NCBI GenBank assembly: GCA_000611715.1
Contig: AZYM01000162.1
Location: 62,001 to 126,000, forward strand
DNA from: Scolecobasidium constrictum UM 578
Taxonomy: Eukaryota > Ascomycota > Dothideomycetes > Venturiales > Sympoventuriaceae
Direction of reading: 5' to 3'
Length of the DNA: 64,000 bases
Below, piece by piece: positions 24,363 to 35,897 of the stretch. Under the pieces are notes generated by a model. The model saw only the letters and a list, made by a program, of their open reading frames with translations, had not been told where the DNA came from and did not search any database. A program made the translations under genes and the position numbers. Position 1 is the first letter of the stretch; every line of letters starts with the position of its first letter.

Positions 24363-27300
24363 GAAGGAGTTAAGGAAGCGCGCTTCTATGTTTATGACGC
24401 TGCGGAAGTGATGTGGATGATTTGATGCGTTTTGGCGTTATGCATGATGAGCGTTCACTAGCATTGGACAGTGGTTTGGCGTTGGGAGAAGGGAAAAGAT
24501 ACAATGTCCACAATGACCTTCAGCCGTGCCAGCGACAACGATGTTGTCTCAGTACAGAATACAACGAAGTGAGAATTCAAAATGCCAGATTTGCGCATAC
24601 GACAAGAGTCTTGGAGATTCTTGATGTTGTGCCCTCGAAAGCGACGAATTCTCCCCATAAAACCAGAAGAGCAAATGATCGTCTTCGCTTCATGGACTAC
24701 GTGCGACTTTCTGAGCAGTAGAGAGTTTCGCATCCACGATTTTAAGGGCGGGATCGACGACTACAATCACTTGGCGCCGAGCAATCCAATGCTAAGACTC
24801 CGCCGAGAGCTCGTCTGAGGTCTGAGCGTTCCACAGCCAGCACACTTTGAGAAACTCAACTCCAGATTAGGAACACTTCTTTCATCTCGCACGTCGTGTC
24901 GTCGAGGCTGATCGCTTGGCGATGCTGTGCAGAGTGACGACGGATGCGCGTAACGTCTACTATGAGTGGATGGTAAGCGGTCAGCGAGCAATATGCATAA
25001 TCTCGTCTCGTCATCAGAGTGCCAGAACGCTGGTTCGTCTTGCGTGGCATGAAAGCTTTGGAGTCGCCGGCGTAATGGTCCAGGATCCGCTCAACTATCA
25101 TTGATGACATCTCTCGTAGGGTGAGATGATCTCCATGCATCACGATCAGAGACGTGGTTACTGTCAGAGATGTTGTATAGTCGTCATCAGTTTCACCAAA
25201 CAACGACAAGTCATGTTTGCCATCGCCATGTAAGCCACTCTAGGACAGACGGGCCGCACGGCACGCCTTGGTGAGCTTGTCACCGAGTTTAGATCAACTT
25301 ATTCGTCACTCGATGCAGATGTACGAAACATCCTCAAAGCTCCGCTCCGCATTGTGGGGAAGAAGCTGCAAGTAGGTGGTTGTTCACTTCGTGGTGAGGC
25401 CCCAGTGGTGCCCGTAAGCATAGACCAGGAATAGGTGCGGGCTCTCACCGCCAGAACCTCTTAATGAATTGAAGTGCTCGGTGAAGTAGGCGTCAAGACG
25501 GAAACCGGGTCCATCTCCTTGCCGAGAGGAGGCTCAAGAACAACGAGAAATGCTGTACAAAGGACCACCGCATCCATGTTTCGCTTTCGGCGTACTGCAG
25601 CGATCACACACCACGATGGCGTCTGCAGGTGATTGATGCACCCGGGATTTCCCCATATCAACCCCCACGCGCGTCTGGGTAAATACTGGGTAATGAAGCG
25701 ACGAATGAAAGGCAAGGAATGATCATCGCGGGGATGATTGCGTTCGAGAGTGCTCGATGAGAAAGATGATGGCGTTCGCAGCAGCCGTTTGAGATGTTAA
25801 GGCCTTCCAGATATCAGACTGTCTGACTGCCTGTGAAGTGAGTGGCAAGATTAATGTATTACAGGCTCATGGGTGTACAAGTTGGCTGGTACTTGGCGGT
25901 CGCACAGTAAGCTCGAGCTTTGATTATTGCACAGGCATGATTCGAAATCACAAGCTCGGAAACATCGAGTTGCCAAGTGATGGTCAATTGGGATCTTTCA
26001 TCTCAATGCTTCAACGACCGAGTCTCGATCGTCACGCACATGGGACAGATTGAAGCAGTTCGGCAAAGCTTGGTTCCGTTGTGGGATCCCAAGGTGAGCG
26101 GCCAAGTTTGAGCAGACTGCGATCGGCATTATTGTTATTGTTCGCTCGTGTGAGAGAGCACGGACGACCAAATCTTTGCTCTGGGAGTGGAGAAGCTGGA
26201 GTTGAAAAGGGCATTGGGTTATGAGATGCTCTTTGTTCGAGATGATCTAGGTTGGAGGTGACAGATGATGGTTCCTGTCATGGGCATGGGTTCCGATGAC
26301 GGCATGCCCCAATCAGGCGCACCTTCCCCACGTCTCACACCCGACACTTGTCAAGGGAAAGAGACGGCCGACTGCTGCTGAACATCTGAACAAGGCAGCA
26401 TCATGCCTGTGTTTCGGGCTCGGCGACGAAAAGATATCCTTTGCTCCGGAACAAAGTCGTTTGTCCCTTACTCATGAGCCTCTTCTGCTCGAACCCGTGG
26501 CGAAGCAGAGGACGTTCGCGCCGCAGTCGTCAGCCTCAGCCAAACGGGCAACAGAAGCAGCGATGATACCTCTTACTCTAACGCTCTGTGGTCGCAGCGC
26601 TGATCCAAACCACAAAGGCATCCTAAGAAAAGCTCGTGGCTTCTGGAAAGCTTGGAAGCTGGTTCCATCGCATCACCTCCCCACGCCGGTGCAAGGTCTT
26701 GGTCAATTGGCCATTCACGAACCGTATTTCGTACGTGCGAACCCTTGTGCACAGTGCGCGATTAATCCATTGCAACCTGTAGCAGGAATAATCCAGCAGA
26801 CTTCCCTAGCAAGAGTTCACCATTGTCAGACCCAGGAGTCTTGGACATTGTATACGCAACACTTCTAGCAGATTAGCAATCGCGCACAAGATCACAAGTA
26901 ACGAAAAGAAGGCCGAGCAGCAGTTGGTGAAAGGCTAATGTTCTGGCTGTGGACTGTCTACTGTACTCTTATCTTCAACCCCTGGCAATGGCAAGACTGA
27001 ACATGAACGATCACGTTGACCATCCGAAGACTTACCGGACTGTGAGTGGCGGCTATCGCGTTCAAGTGGGGTGCTTGCATGGAGCTTGATGATGCTGTGC
27101 TGCACTCTGTGAGGCTCTCTCGAAACCTTCAGAAGAAGTTTTGAATCCCTCTGTGCGCGCGACAGTTTGGCTGATTCTCTTTCATTACCAAGTTCCGAAA
27201 AGAATAATTAGCATCAATTCCTGAGAGCTCGAATCGGAAACATTGAAGATCTTCTTGGCTCGCGCAACACGGCACCGCTCCGCCGAATTATTTCAAAGCG

Positions 27301-27706
27301 CAGCCGTCGCCCTCGCGCTTGGCTGATCCGTCATGAAAAACTCTCTAATTCCCACCTACTATTCCCACATCTCATACGTCTCTCTCACATCCTACTCTTC
27401 TGTTCAAGACATCTTGCCTCCTACACTGAAGCAGCGCTCTTCATAGCCGGATCATTCGTATGGCTCCTCCCAACTCGAGCATATCAACGCAGAACACTTC
27501 CCGAGCTGGCTGCTCTACAACGAAGACGACCTATCATAGACCAAGTTCCCTACAGAGGGCTTGAACGACTCGCTCTGACCTCGGAAATACTCTCAGATTT
27601 CTCCCATAACCACGTTCTGTGATTTTGGACGTAGGAGACTCAGGCCGTTCTGCTCAGCTCCTGCGTAACACTCAGCACGCATAGCACAGCTCGTACGCGA
27701 CAAACA
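24363..27706. other. 3.3-kb gene-poor stretch
   Basis: No gene here is well supported on either strand. The candidate at 26296..26868 is listed at low confidence. The last roughly 300 bases before 27707 are CT-rich and include the kinase leader. No tRNA, transposon ends or long repeats were recognised. Confidence 0.5.
26296..26868 (+). CDS. Unsupported open frame, 190 codons
   Basis: It starts with a true ATG and is the longest frame in this gene-poor region. The product (MTACPNQAHLPHVSHPTL...) has no signal peptide, membrane segment or domain I recognise, and its composition is that of random sequence. It is kept only because of its length. Confidence 0.15.
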   Translation: MTACPNQAHLPHVSHPTLVKGKRRPTAAEHLNKAASCLCFGLGDEKISFAPEQSRLSLTHEPLLLEPVAKQRTFAPQSSASAKRATEAAMIPLTLTLCGRSADPNHKGILRKARGFWKAWKLVPSHHLPTPVQGLGQLAIHEPYFVRANPCAQCAINPLQPVAGIIQQTSLARVHHCQTQESWTLYTQHF

Positions 27707-29941
27707 ATGGCCGTCACCACCGCGCTCCCCACGCGCCCAGCGCCCATGTCTCCTCCAGCAGCTCTCAGCGCTTCGACACCAGCAAAGGTGATACCAGCAG
27801 GAGGCAACACAGCGAGATCTCCAATCAGATCCATGCTGGACATCGACACAAACGCGGCAATTCCAGAGGAGACACACAGCACAGACGGTAGCGAATCACA
27901 AGAGCCCCACGAGGCTTTAACTCCAACCAGCGGTCCGCAACAAAGTTTCCACCACGTAAATGGGGACATTCCAGAACATGCGGCGACCGATGTCACAGAT
28001 TTTAAGCCTTTGACTCCCCAGCCAACGCAGCTGCCACCCAACAAGCCATTGAGTCGGGTTCAGACAGCTACGTCATCTCCTCCTAAGTCTACGCCAGACC
28101 GGCGACCTTTCACCTCGCGGAAGGCAACAAACTCCAAGACCAGCACGCCTGTCGCGTCGAGCCCTCCTTCCCCCAAAGACGACGGGCGACCAACCTTCCT
28201 GACCAAAGCGAAGAGCTTCTTCAAGAGCAATTCCAAGCTGGACGCCATGGTGGACCAGCACGCACCCAAGGCAGCTGCTACTCAAGCCCAAGAGATGCCG
28301 AACCCCAGTCGGACTACGACCAAAATTTCCGAAACGAACGTCTTCACCCTGTCTTCTCGATCATCGCGCACCTCACGAACCAATTCTCCGCCGAGCCCAA
28401 GCACGCCTACGAGCACAATGCACGAGACCGCTGAAGAGCCGGAGAATAACAAGCTGACCAAGGCAAAGACATCGACATCCAGCTCGAACCTGAATCGCTT
28501 CAGCACTCCGCGGACAGGCATTACGTGGGCAGGCAATGACGGTCTTGCAGTACCAATGTCGCAGCGCAAGAGATCGGCCAGCACAGAACAAGTCTCGCAG
28601 ATCCGTAAGCCTAACCAGAGAATAGAAGAAGCTGATGAGGATGACGACCACTTCGAGGCGCCTTTGCAGGCGACATTTTCGACACGAGCCGGTGAGGGTG
28701 TTGGATTGAAGGCCCGCCGATTGAGTCTCACACTTCCGGACGACTTTGTGGTCATGTGTCAGCCTCTGGAGAAAGAGTATAAGAGCACGAAGATCTTCCA
28801 CTCCAAAGGTACTATGGTTGGCAAGGGTGCTACGGCCAAGGTGACGAGCATGTGCAAGAGAGATGGGCCAAAGGAAGAGCTGTATGCGGTCAAGGAGTTC
28901 AGAGCACGGGAGAAGGACGAATCCGAGCATGAATGGAGCCAGAAGATCAAGAGTGAATATACACTTGCCAACTCGGTCAATCATCCAAACATTGTGCGGA
29001 CATTCGCTCTGTGCATCGACAAGCACAACCGCTACAACCACGTCATGGAGTTCTGCCCCATCGAGCTATTCCAACTGGCCGAACGCAACCTTTTCAAGGA
29101 TTACTACGATGAGAAGGCCAAGCTGTGCTTCTTCAAGCAGATCCTTCGGGCAGTTGGTTACTTGCACGATCACGGCATTGCGCATCGCGACATCAAGCTT
29201 GAGAATATTTTGATGGACGCCAATGGCTACCTCAAATTGACCGACTTTGGCGTCTCGGAGGTCTTCCGTGGTGAGCATCCAGGAGCGAGGTCGTCAGGTG
29301 GTAGATGTGGACAGAACATGGGCGAGATCAAGCTATGCCCGCCCGGCATTTGCGGCAGTCTCCCATACATCTCGCCAGAAGTCATGTCCCGCCAAGGTTA
29401 GTCTCATCTCACTCACCACCCTTGTTGATAATACTGACCACCAACAGTCTCGTATGATCCATCCAAGCTCGATGTGTGGTCTTGCGGTGTCCTCTGGATG
29501 TGCTTCGCATTCTCTGGCAATCTCTGGTCCGTTCCTGATGAGAAGAACGACAATTACAAGAAGTTTATGAAAGGTTGGAACAACTGGATGGAGGTCCATC
29601 CCAACCAGACCCCCTCCGAGGAGACGGACTACCCGAAGTGTGGCAACTTCATGAAGTTCATCGGACCACCAGCGATCAAAAAGCTGGTCTTGCGAATGAT
29701 GCATCCAGATCCAGACTATCGCATTACAATTCACGAGGCACTGAATTGCGCCATCATCAAGGGCGCCGAGTGCTGCTCCCCTGAGAGCTTCGAAGACATC
29801 AATGCTACCATCGACGCATCGAAGTGGTGCAAGAAGAAGACTGCGGTCAAGATGTTCAAGCACACCCATTTACCGCCGAAAGACAACAAGATGGGCAAAG
29901 CTTTCACCCATCGTTTCGACATGGGCGATGGCTATTCATGA
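27707..29941 (+). CDS. Serine/threonine kinase, Hal4/Hal5-like
   Basis: A 727-residue kinase of the fungal Hal/Sat4-like group, which regulates potassium and nutrient transporters at the plasma membrane. Exons are 27707..29396 and 29448..29941, with a 51-bp intron. The first 350 residues are Ser/Pro/Thr-rich and disordered. The kinase domain has the glycine loop GKGATAKV, the Lys of YAVKEF, the HRD loop HRDIKLENIL, the DFG motif TDFGVSEVF and the APE equivalent SPEVM. Then comes YDPSKLDVWSCGVLWMCF, the group hallmark around subdomain IX. The activation segment carries an insert (RGEHPGARSSGGRCGQNMGE) before CGSLPYISPE. All catalytic residues are present. The group assignment rests on the GxxGSxPYISPE...YDPxxxDVWSC pattern. 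Confidence 0.9.
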
Positions 29942-31590
29942 GCGCAGCGTTTTCCTCGATTTCATATCCTCAGGTGCATATGGTGTAGACAGGAATGTCC
30001 GAAGGGCTTGGACTTCTTGTAGTTATGCCGAGAGCGACATCAATTTGCGTACTTCTCTTCGCCTATTCATGGTACAGCGTTCGCTTGCTCTTTTTTTCGC
30101 CTCGTACTGTCGTGCACCCGAAGCATGGACGACGCATGATTCCCTTGCGTTCGTACCGTGGCTCATGTTTCTGTAAGATTGCGCTACATCAGGTCATCAT
30201 CTGGTCAAAATGGGAGGATGTTTGATATATAAACTTGCACATTCATGACGACTGTCCTTTGGTACCGTCTTCGCGCGCAATCTGGTGGTTCACCGAGCGG
30301 TGCCATTGCACTTCCACACCTCACCTGCCCCATACGAAATACCCTCAAAGCAATACTCGAGTTACGATCCCTCCACATGATCAATTCAGTGTTGTCACAA
30401 TTGCAACATTAGTCTCTTGGTACCGCGGGCTGGATCCTGCCAAATTGCGACCCCTCCATCGCACCTGCAAGATTCTCTTTGCGAAATCCGAATGGACCTG
30501 CCGGATTCATTGCATCATCGTGCTTTTCTCCGGCTTGGGACTTCTCGAATCCTGCGATCTGGGACCACTTTTGCGACAGGTGATCTGCACGTCAACAAGC
30601 TGTCTAATTCGATTTCTGCATGGGCTGCGAGACTTGAGTTGCGCAGGTCACTTCTTGCGTAGCGACCATTCGCACAAGCGAGTGGATGGCTGGTAATCAC
30701 CCTTTAAAAGTCTTGTCGATTGCTGGCTTGCCTCATAGTCTGCCTTGGTGTTCTTTCTTTGGCGTGCGACGGATAAATTGACCCTACCGAGCAATGATTC
30801 ACCATGGTGCGTTGCTGGACCTGAATGGGCCAGAGCGACGCGAAAGCATGCCATAGATAGATGCGCCAACATGCTGCTGCTGTCTCAGCGCGTGTCAGCT
30901 ATCCTATAGTCGCTCGGCATCGTCTGCATGTCTTGCGACGACTTTCGCGATCTTGTATGTGTGTGCGAAGCCAATGAAAAGCTCCGAACGACGCACACCA
31001 CGTTCTCATTCGGCTGCTTAAAGCAGGTCGACGTACGTAAATGCACAAGCATGTCACGCATCAACAAGCAGGACGTCAGATCGTTCGATAAGAAGCTGCA
31101 GAATGCGCCTCGTGGTCTGCCTCGCCATGCACCCCGGATTTTCCGATGATACGCGACTCACGGCGACTCAGATCTTGGACTGGATGCACGTTTGGTCTGT
31201 GTTGTCGGCTAACAGCTAGCGCGGTACGAGCTACGAGCTGTCTTGAGAGCTATTTTGCGACGTGCTGACCGCAAGCGCCGACAGTCTCCGCAGCAAGATA
31301 GTTTACGAATGTCTGTATCTTTGGATGATGAAGTAAGCAGCGCTGGGCTTCTGAGAGTCCGTCTCGAGGGCCACGGTATCGGAAGCTGGCGAGCGAAGGC
31401 TATTCGAGATCCAGGACTAACGAGTCACGGCCCTTTCCGGTGCTAAGGCATTCGGAAATACTCAGCCGGATCTGGTCTTTAGAGAATCTGGGGTAGTGGA
31501 CATCATGAGGCTCAAAATCACATCTCTCCACAGGCACACGACAGCTTGCTGTTCTACAATCAGAGAGGGGCATAAATCATACTACAGAAA
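29942..31590. other. 1.6-kb intergenic stretch
   Basis: Kinase 3' flank and promoter of the first cluster gene. Frames such as 30235..30696 have no features of a real gene. Confidence 0.5.
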
Positions 31591-32391
31591 ATGGGGAACC
31601 CGGGAATCTTATGGGTTGCTTCGCGGGTGACGAAGCCGGAAAAATTATCCGATGACAAGTTCTGTGCCTGGTACGAAGGCCAACATGTGGACGAGGTGGT
31701 TGCATTATCTGGAGTACCAGCTGCAGCGAGGTACGAGGCTGTACCTTTGTCAGAAGTAGCTGGTCCAGCAACACCCGAGTCCCTCGAGGCGGACAAGCAG
31801 AAACCAGACTATCTGATGGGAGCCAAATGGTTGACCATCTACGAGATGAACGATGTCGACTTTCGGAACTCTGCCGAATTCAAAGGCCTAGATGGTCAAA
31901 GCAAGCCGAAGGACGATCTGCTCAATGTAGTATTCAAGAATGCCAAGTTCGAGACACGCTTTGGAGAATTGCTGTCGAACGATGATAAGGGCGTTAAGAA
32001 GGGGCCAGGAAAGCTGATTGTCTCTGCGACGATGACAGCAAACAGTCGGGAAGCTGCGGACGACATCGAGCATTTCTACGAGCATGAGCATGTGAGAGAG
32101 GTTGCGAAATGTCCAGGCTACATCCGAACAAGACGCTTCCGGTGGGTCAATGCGACTGTCCTGAACGAGTTTGAGCGGATGCCAGCAGATCCGATCGAGG
32201 AGCGTATCAGCGTTGTCGCATTGCACGAGTTCGATGGCCAGTACTTTCCCATGGAGGGCATGCTGAAGGCTGACGAGACACCATGGACAGCAAGCACACT
32301 AAAGAGCTTGAAGGTGGGTGGATTGGAGGCTGGTTTCTATCGTCTGAAGCGCGTCTATGGAGACTTTAAGTCTGATAAGTCAAGACTGTAA
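31591..32391 (+). CDS. EthD-like tandem dimeric alpha-beta barrel protein
   Basis: A 266-residue single-exon protein with two ferredoxin-like EthD/ABM-type halves. Half 1 has WYEGQHVDEVVALSG followed by AARYEAV. Half 2 has HFYEHEHVREVAKCPGYIR followed by RTRRFRW. The W/F-Y-x-x-x-H-x-x-x-x motif with a downstream RxRRF strand is typical of EthD. The fold is shared with muconolactone and methylmuconolactone isomerases. It is cytosolic by sequence, with no signal peptide. It converges tightly (31 bp) with the carboxymuconate cyclase gene and is related to the first half of the fusion protein at 34236. This supports a role in lactone handling, but no reaction can be assigned from sequence alone. 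Confidence 0.8.
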   Translation: MGNPGILWVASRVTKPEKLSDDKFCAWYEGQHVDEVVALSGVPAAARYEAVPLSEVAGPATPESLEADKQKPDYLMGAKWLTIYEMNDVDFRNSAEFKGLDGQSKPKDDLLNVVFKNAKFETRFGELLSNDDKGVKKGPGKLIVSATMTANSREAADDIEHFYEHEHVREVAKCPGYIRTRRFRWVNATVLNEFERMPADPIEERISVVALHEFDGQYFPMEGMLKADETPWTASTLKSLKVGGLEAGFYRLKRVYGDFKSDKSRL

Positions 32392-32422
32392 TTGAGATCA
32401 ATCCTTCGTGTATGTGCTTGAA

Positions 32423-33704
32423 TTAGTCTACCCACACAGCATTCATGCCGAAACCTGGTTCTTTGACATCGCACCGAGCAACACGTGCAAGCCACTCGCC
32501 ATCCCATCGATACATCTCAATGAAGCCCTGCTCATCGTCTGTCAAGGCGAGCCATTCGTCGCTCCAATCGCATGGAGCCACCGCATTACTGTGTCCGCCA
32601 CTCGTGCTGGTGGGCGAGAGACACATTTGTCGAGTAATCGAACCTTCTGGGCCAAGCTCGAAAGCAGATATGTAACCTGATATGCCTGCCTTGTTGCTTC
32701 GCGATGTTGCAAACAAATACTTGCCTGATGGTGTTACTGTACACACATCCGCGCGATACATCTTTGGCGACTTCTCGACCAAGACTTGCAACAGCGTCAG
32801 TGCCAATACAAGTATTGAATGAAATGAAAAGACTCACATTTCGGCACAAGCGGGAATGATTTGTTCGTGTAGACGGGCAGTCTTGTCCTTGGATCAATCA
32901 CATATTCCGCCAGCGTATTTCCGTGCTCCATGAGAGCATAGAAGTATTTGCCGCTCGGATGTATGGCTACCCATCGAGGCTGATCGTGATCCTTTGGCGC
33001 AGTCACATAGCCTACAAGCTCTACCTTTCCACTCTCCTTATCCTTCTTGTGACACCAGACCTTGTTGCCCCACATATCTGCTGAATACAAGAATTCCTCT
33101 TCTGGGTCGAACACCATTCCATGGATCGCGGAGTCAGGGGCATAGTCGTAATTCTGGATGCATTCTTTGAGAGTTCCATTTTCGTCTGTGGAGAAGACTG
33201 AGCCAAGTCCTGCGTTTTCATAGAATGGATTACAGTAGACGTGATAGGGCGCTCTCTTCGCAGGCAGCAGAAAGATAGCTCGTGTTCGTGTGTCTGCGTC
33301 CATTGCTTTCGCATGATGCGTCATTGGATGTGATGCCGTGTGCGAGATATCTGTGGGACTGTTGATAGCATGAGATGACCATTTCTTCATGCTTGCGCCG
33401 TAAACAGCCTTTTTATTGTGCTACTTGCACTTCGACTTAGCTCTCGTGACCTTCAAATAGGACGTTCACGTACGCTCAGGGCCATCCATGATATCGGCTC
33501 ATCTTTGGGAATCTCAGTTCGCTTGATCATATTGAGCTCCAATGCTTCATCATCGAACTCGAAGGAGAAGATTGCGCCCGGCGGCGTCCATGTGCCTATC
33601 ACAGATCAGCTGGACTACCTTCTTCTTGGTTGGGAGCAAACATCGATTTCGACTTAGGCTGAGCGTGAAAAGTACGTACCAACCAGGAGATGATGTTTTC
33701 CCAT
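32423..33704 (-). CDS. 3-carboxy-cis,cis-muconate cyclase (fungal CMLE)
   Basis: A 363-residue seven-bladed propeller that lactonises 3-carboxy-cis,cis-muconate in the protocatechuate branch of the fungal beta-ketoadipate pathway. Four exons: 33680..33704, 33474..33595, 32838..33420 and 32423..32784. All introns are GT-AG (84, 53 and 53 bp) and join in frame. The first exon holds only MGKHHLLV plus one base; splicing gives VGTWTPPGAIFSFEF. Family landmarks: EPISWMALSHNKKAVYGASM, MKKWSSHAINSP, THHAKAMDADTRTRAIF, PYHVYCNPFYENAG, and GYISAFELGPEGSI near the end. It starts 531 bp from the divergent EthD-lactonase fusion gene, so one promoter region probably serves both. Confidence 0.9.
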
Positions 33705-34235
33705 TGCTCTTGCAGCAGTCGACAAAGGTGCTCGTCGATATCTTGACAATAGGCTTGAATTCAAGTAGCAAGATCTAATGGACATAAATTGTAGGCGGCA
33801 TGAAGCTGCAGATGAGGTCGAGACACGCGACAAGCACGCGCATTGGTATCGCTAGACCACATCCCGATGTCACGTTCCGTCATTGACCTGAGAAGCTGGA
33901 GCCCGCGGGGGTAGCTTTCGGTCGACACTCCGGCAGATACTGTAGGGGATAAATTCTCTTCCTCGCTGCAGATCGGCTTTTCATTGGTCAATACTGCTGG
34001 TAGCTGCTTAAGCTCCAGCAATCATCTAAGTGACTACCCAGGAACTATGGTACCGAAAGCAGTGCCGATGTTCTTAATACGAACCCTGATGACTTTGATC
34101 AATCATGACCCATCGCTGAAAGTATTCGATATCAAATTTGAGCTCTGAGCATGCAAATACTTGGTGCACGTATCTTGCGGAGTTCAACGAGGTCCATCAA
34201 AGCATCTGCAAGCAGCCACCCGTCCACCGTTCATC
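33705..34235. promoter_or_regulatory. Shared divergent promoter, cyclase and fusion gene
   Basis: A 531-bp region between the cyclase (-) and the EthD-hydrolase fusion (+). It contains a CCGCGG palindrome near 33903 and scattered CGG triplets, of the kind bound by Zn2Cys6 regulators. The assignment as co-regulatory DNA is an inference from geometry. Confidence 0.5.
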
Positions 34236-35897
34236 ATGGCTCCAATTCCAGGTATCCTGTACGTGACAATGGCTCCCGGGCCGCCTCTCACTGCAGCACA
34301 ATTTCATGACTGGTATCAGAATGAACATGGTCCTGGACGGCTACGACTGCCACAGATCTTCAGCAATGGTTTCAGGTATCGAGCAACCGATGGCACAGAT
34401 CCCGAATGGATGGCGATCTACGACGTGACAGATGTGGCGTGGCTGACGCAAGACATATATACAACATTGCGTCAGGACCCAAAGCAAAGCCAGCGGGAAC
34501 GTGATACGATGAAGCAGATCAAAGTGAACAGAAAATTCTATGACCTGGTTTCTGAGACAAAATGCGATAAATTCATCGAGCTGGAAAAAGTCGAGTATGA
34601 AGGGAAGGAAAGCTGTACATTTGTCGCGGCTTTGATCACGCTCAAGGATCAGAAGAAGAAAGAAGAATTCGACAGATGGATGGAGGACGAGCATATTCCA
34701 AAGTTGATGAAAGTGCCTGGTTTCAGAAGGGCACGAAGGTTCATCAGCAGCCATGTTGAACCGCTCAAGGATTCAAACGATACGGAATATCTAGCTTTGT
34801 ACGACTACGACGTCGACGTTGACTTTGGCTGCAAGGAGTTCAAGGATGCTGTCAACACACCGTGGCGCACAGAAATCTTTGATGAAGCCGTCAAGGACAA
34901 GAGGAGAAAGCAGTACAAACTGTATTACACGTTTGGTCCAGCGCCGCGAGATCTGCTCTCGTTGGCCGACTCGTCAACAAAGCCATGGAACTCCGATTTC
35001 CACAAGACAAGAACCCATCCTGCTCAGGGTAGTGGCTGGCCTGCCATTGAGTCGTATGTACCTGCAGCGGATGGTACGCCTCTACACTACCGTCTAGAAG
35101 GCGCCACAGATGTTCATGCACCACTCATCGTGCTCGATAACTCAGTTCTGACGGATTACGGTATCTGGGACAATTTTGTCAAAGAATTTCTCCCTCAGCC
35201 AGAGAACAAGCAATACCGCATCTTACGATTCAACAAGCGTGGCCGATTCTCGTCGTTGGCAGACACTCCTGTAACCATGGACTTGCTGGCTCAAGACATT
35301 GCGACCCTGCTTGACGCGTTTCGTGTACCAAAAGCCGCAGCAGTTATTGGTGTAAGCTTGGGCGGAGCTACTGCGCTCAACTTCGCACTACGGTATCCTG
35401 AGCGGGTAGAGAGATTCATAGCGTGCGACACGAATCCACTCGCACCGGCTGCCAACCCAAAAGCATGGGGCGAACGCATCGAGATGGCAGAAAAGACTGG
35501 AGCAAAGTCTTCCGATGGAGAGGCGCTTGTTGGGGACGAGCTCGCCGAAGTGACTGTCCGCCGTTGGTTCGTGAAGGAGTCGTACGGTAATAGCGAGCTA
35601 GCGAAGGAAGCAGAACGCATCAAGCAGATGGTGAGCAGAAATAGCTTGGAAGGCTTCAGGAAGGGTGTCAAAGCCCTTTACGAATATGATTTGCGTGACG
35701 GGATGAAGACCGCAAATGTACCTGGCGCTTTCGTGGTCGGAGCTGGCGATGGCGTGCTGCCGAAAGGCATGAAGCAGATGAACGAGGACTACGCCGGCAG
35801 AAGCGAATTCTTCGAGATACCTCAAGCGGGTCACCTGCCTATGGTGGAGCAACCGAAGGCATTCAGTGAAGTAGTGATGAAGGTGCTGGGATCGTAA
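34236..35897 (+). CDS. EthD-EthD-alpha/beta hydrolase (enol-lactonase-like) fusion
   Basis: A 553-residue single-exon protein from the ATG at 34236 (MAPIPGILYVTMAPG); the frame stays open 25 codons further up. Residues 1-245 hold two EthD-like halves: FHDWYQNEHGPGRL with FRYRA, and RWMEDEHIPKLMKVPGFRR with ARRF. From about 275 an alpha/beta hydrolase begins. It has the oxyanion strand VLDNSVLTDYGIWDNF, as in PcaD-type 3-oxoadipate enol-lactonases, the nucleophile Ser in GVSLGG, Asp in GAGDGV and His in AGHLPMVEQP. All triad residues are present. The layout mimics bacterial PcaL, where a decarboxylase is fused to the enol-lactonase, but with EthD domains in place of carboxymuconolactone decarboxylase. 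The neighbouring cyclase would supply the substrate. The reaction is inferred, not shown. Confidence 0.85.
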   Translation: MAPIPGILYVTMAPGPPLTAAQFHDWYQNEHGPGRLRLPQIFSNGFRYRATDGTDPEWMAIYDVTDVAWLTQDIYTTLRQDPKQSQRERDTMKQIKVNRKFYDLVSETKCDKFIELEKVEYEGKESCTFVAALITLKDQKKKEEFDRWMEDEHIPKLMKVPGFRRARRFISSHVEPLKDSNDTEYLALYDYDVDVDFGCKEFKDAVNTPWRTEIFDEAVKDKRRKQYKLYYTFGPAPRDLLSLADSSTKPWNSDFHKTRTHPAQGSGWPAIESYVPAADGTPLHYRLEGATDVHAPLIVLDNSVLTDYGIWDNFVKEFLPQPENKQYRILRFNKRGRFSSLADTPVTMDLLAQDIATLLDAFRVPKAAAVIGVSLGGATALNFALRYPERVERFIACDTNPLAPAANPKAWGERIEMAEKTGAKSSDGEALVGDELAEVTVRRWFVKESYGNSELAKEAERIKQMVSRNSLEGFRKGVKALYEYDLRDGMKTANVPGAFVVGAGDGVLPKGMKQMNEDYAGRSEFFEIPQAGHLPMVEQPKAFSEVVMKVLGS

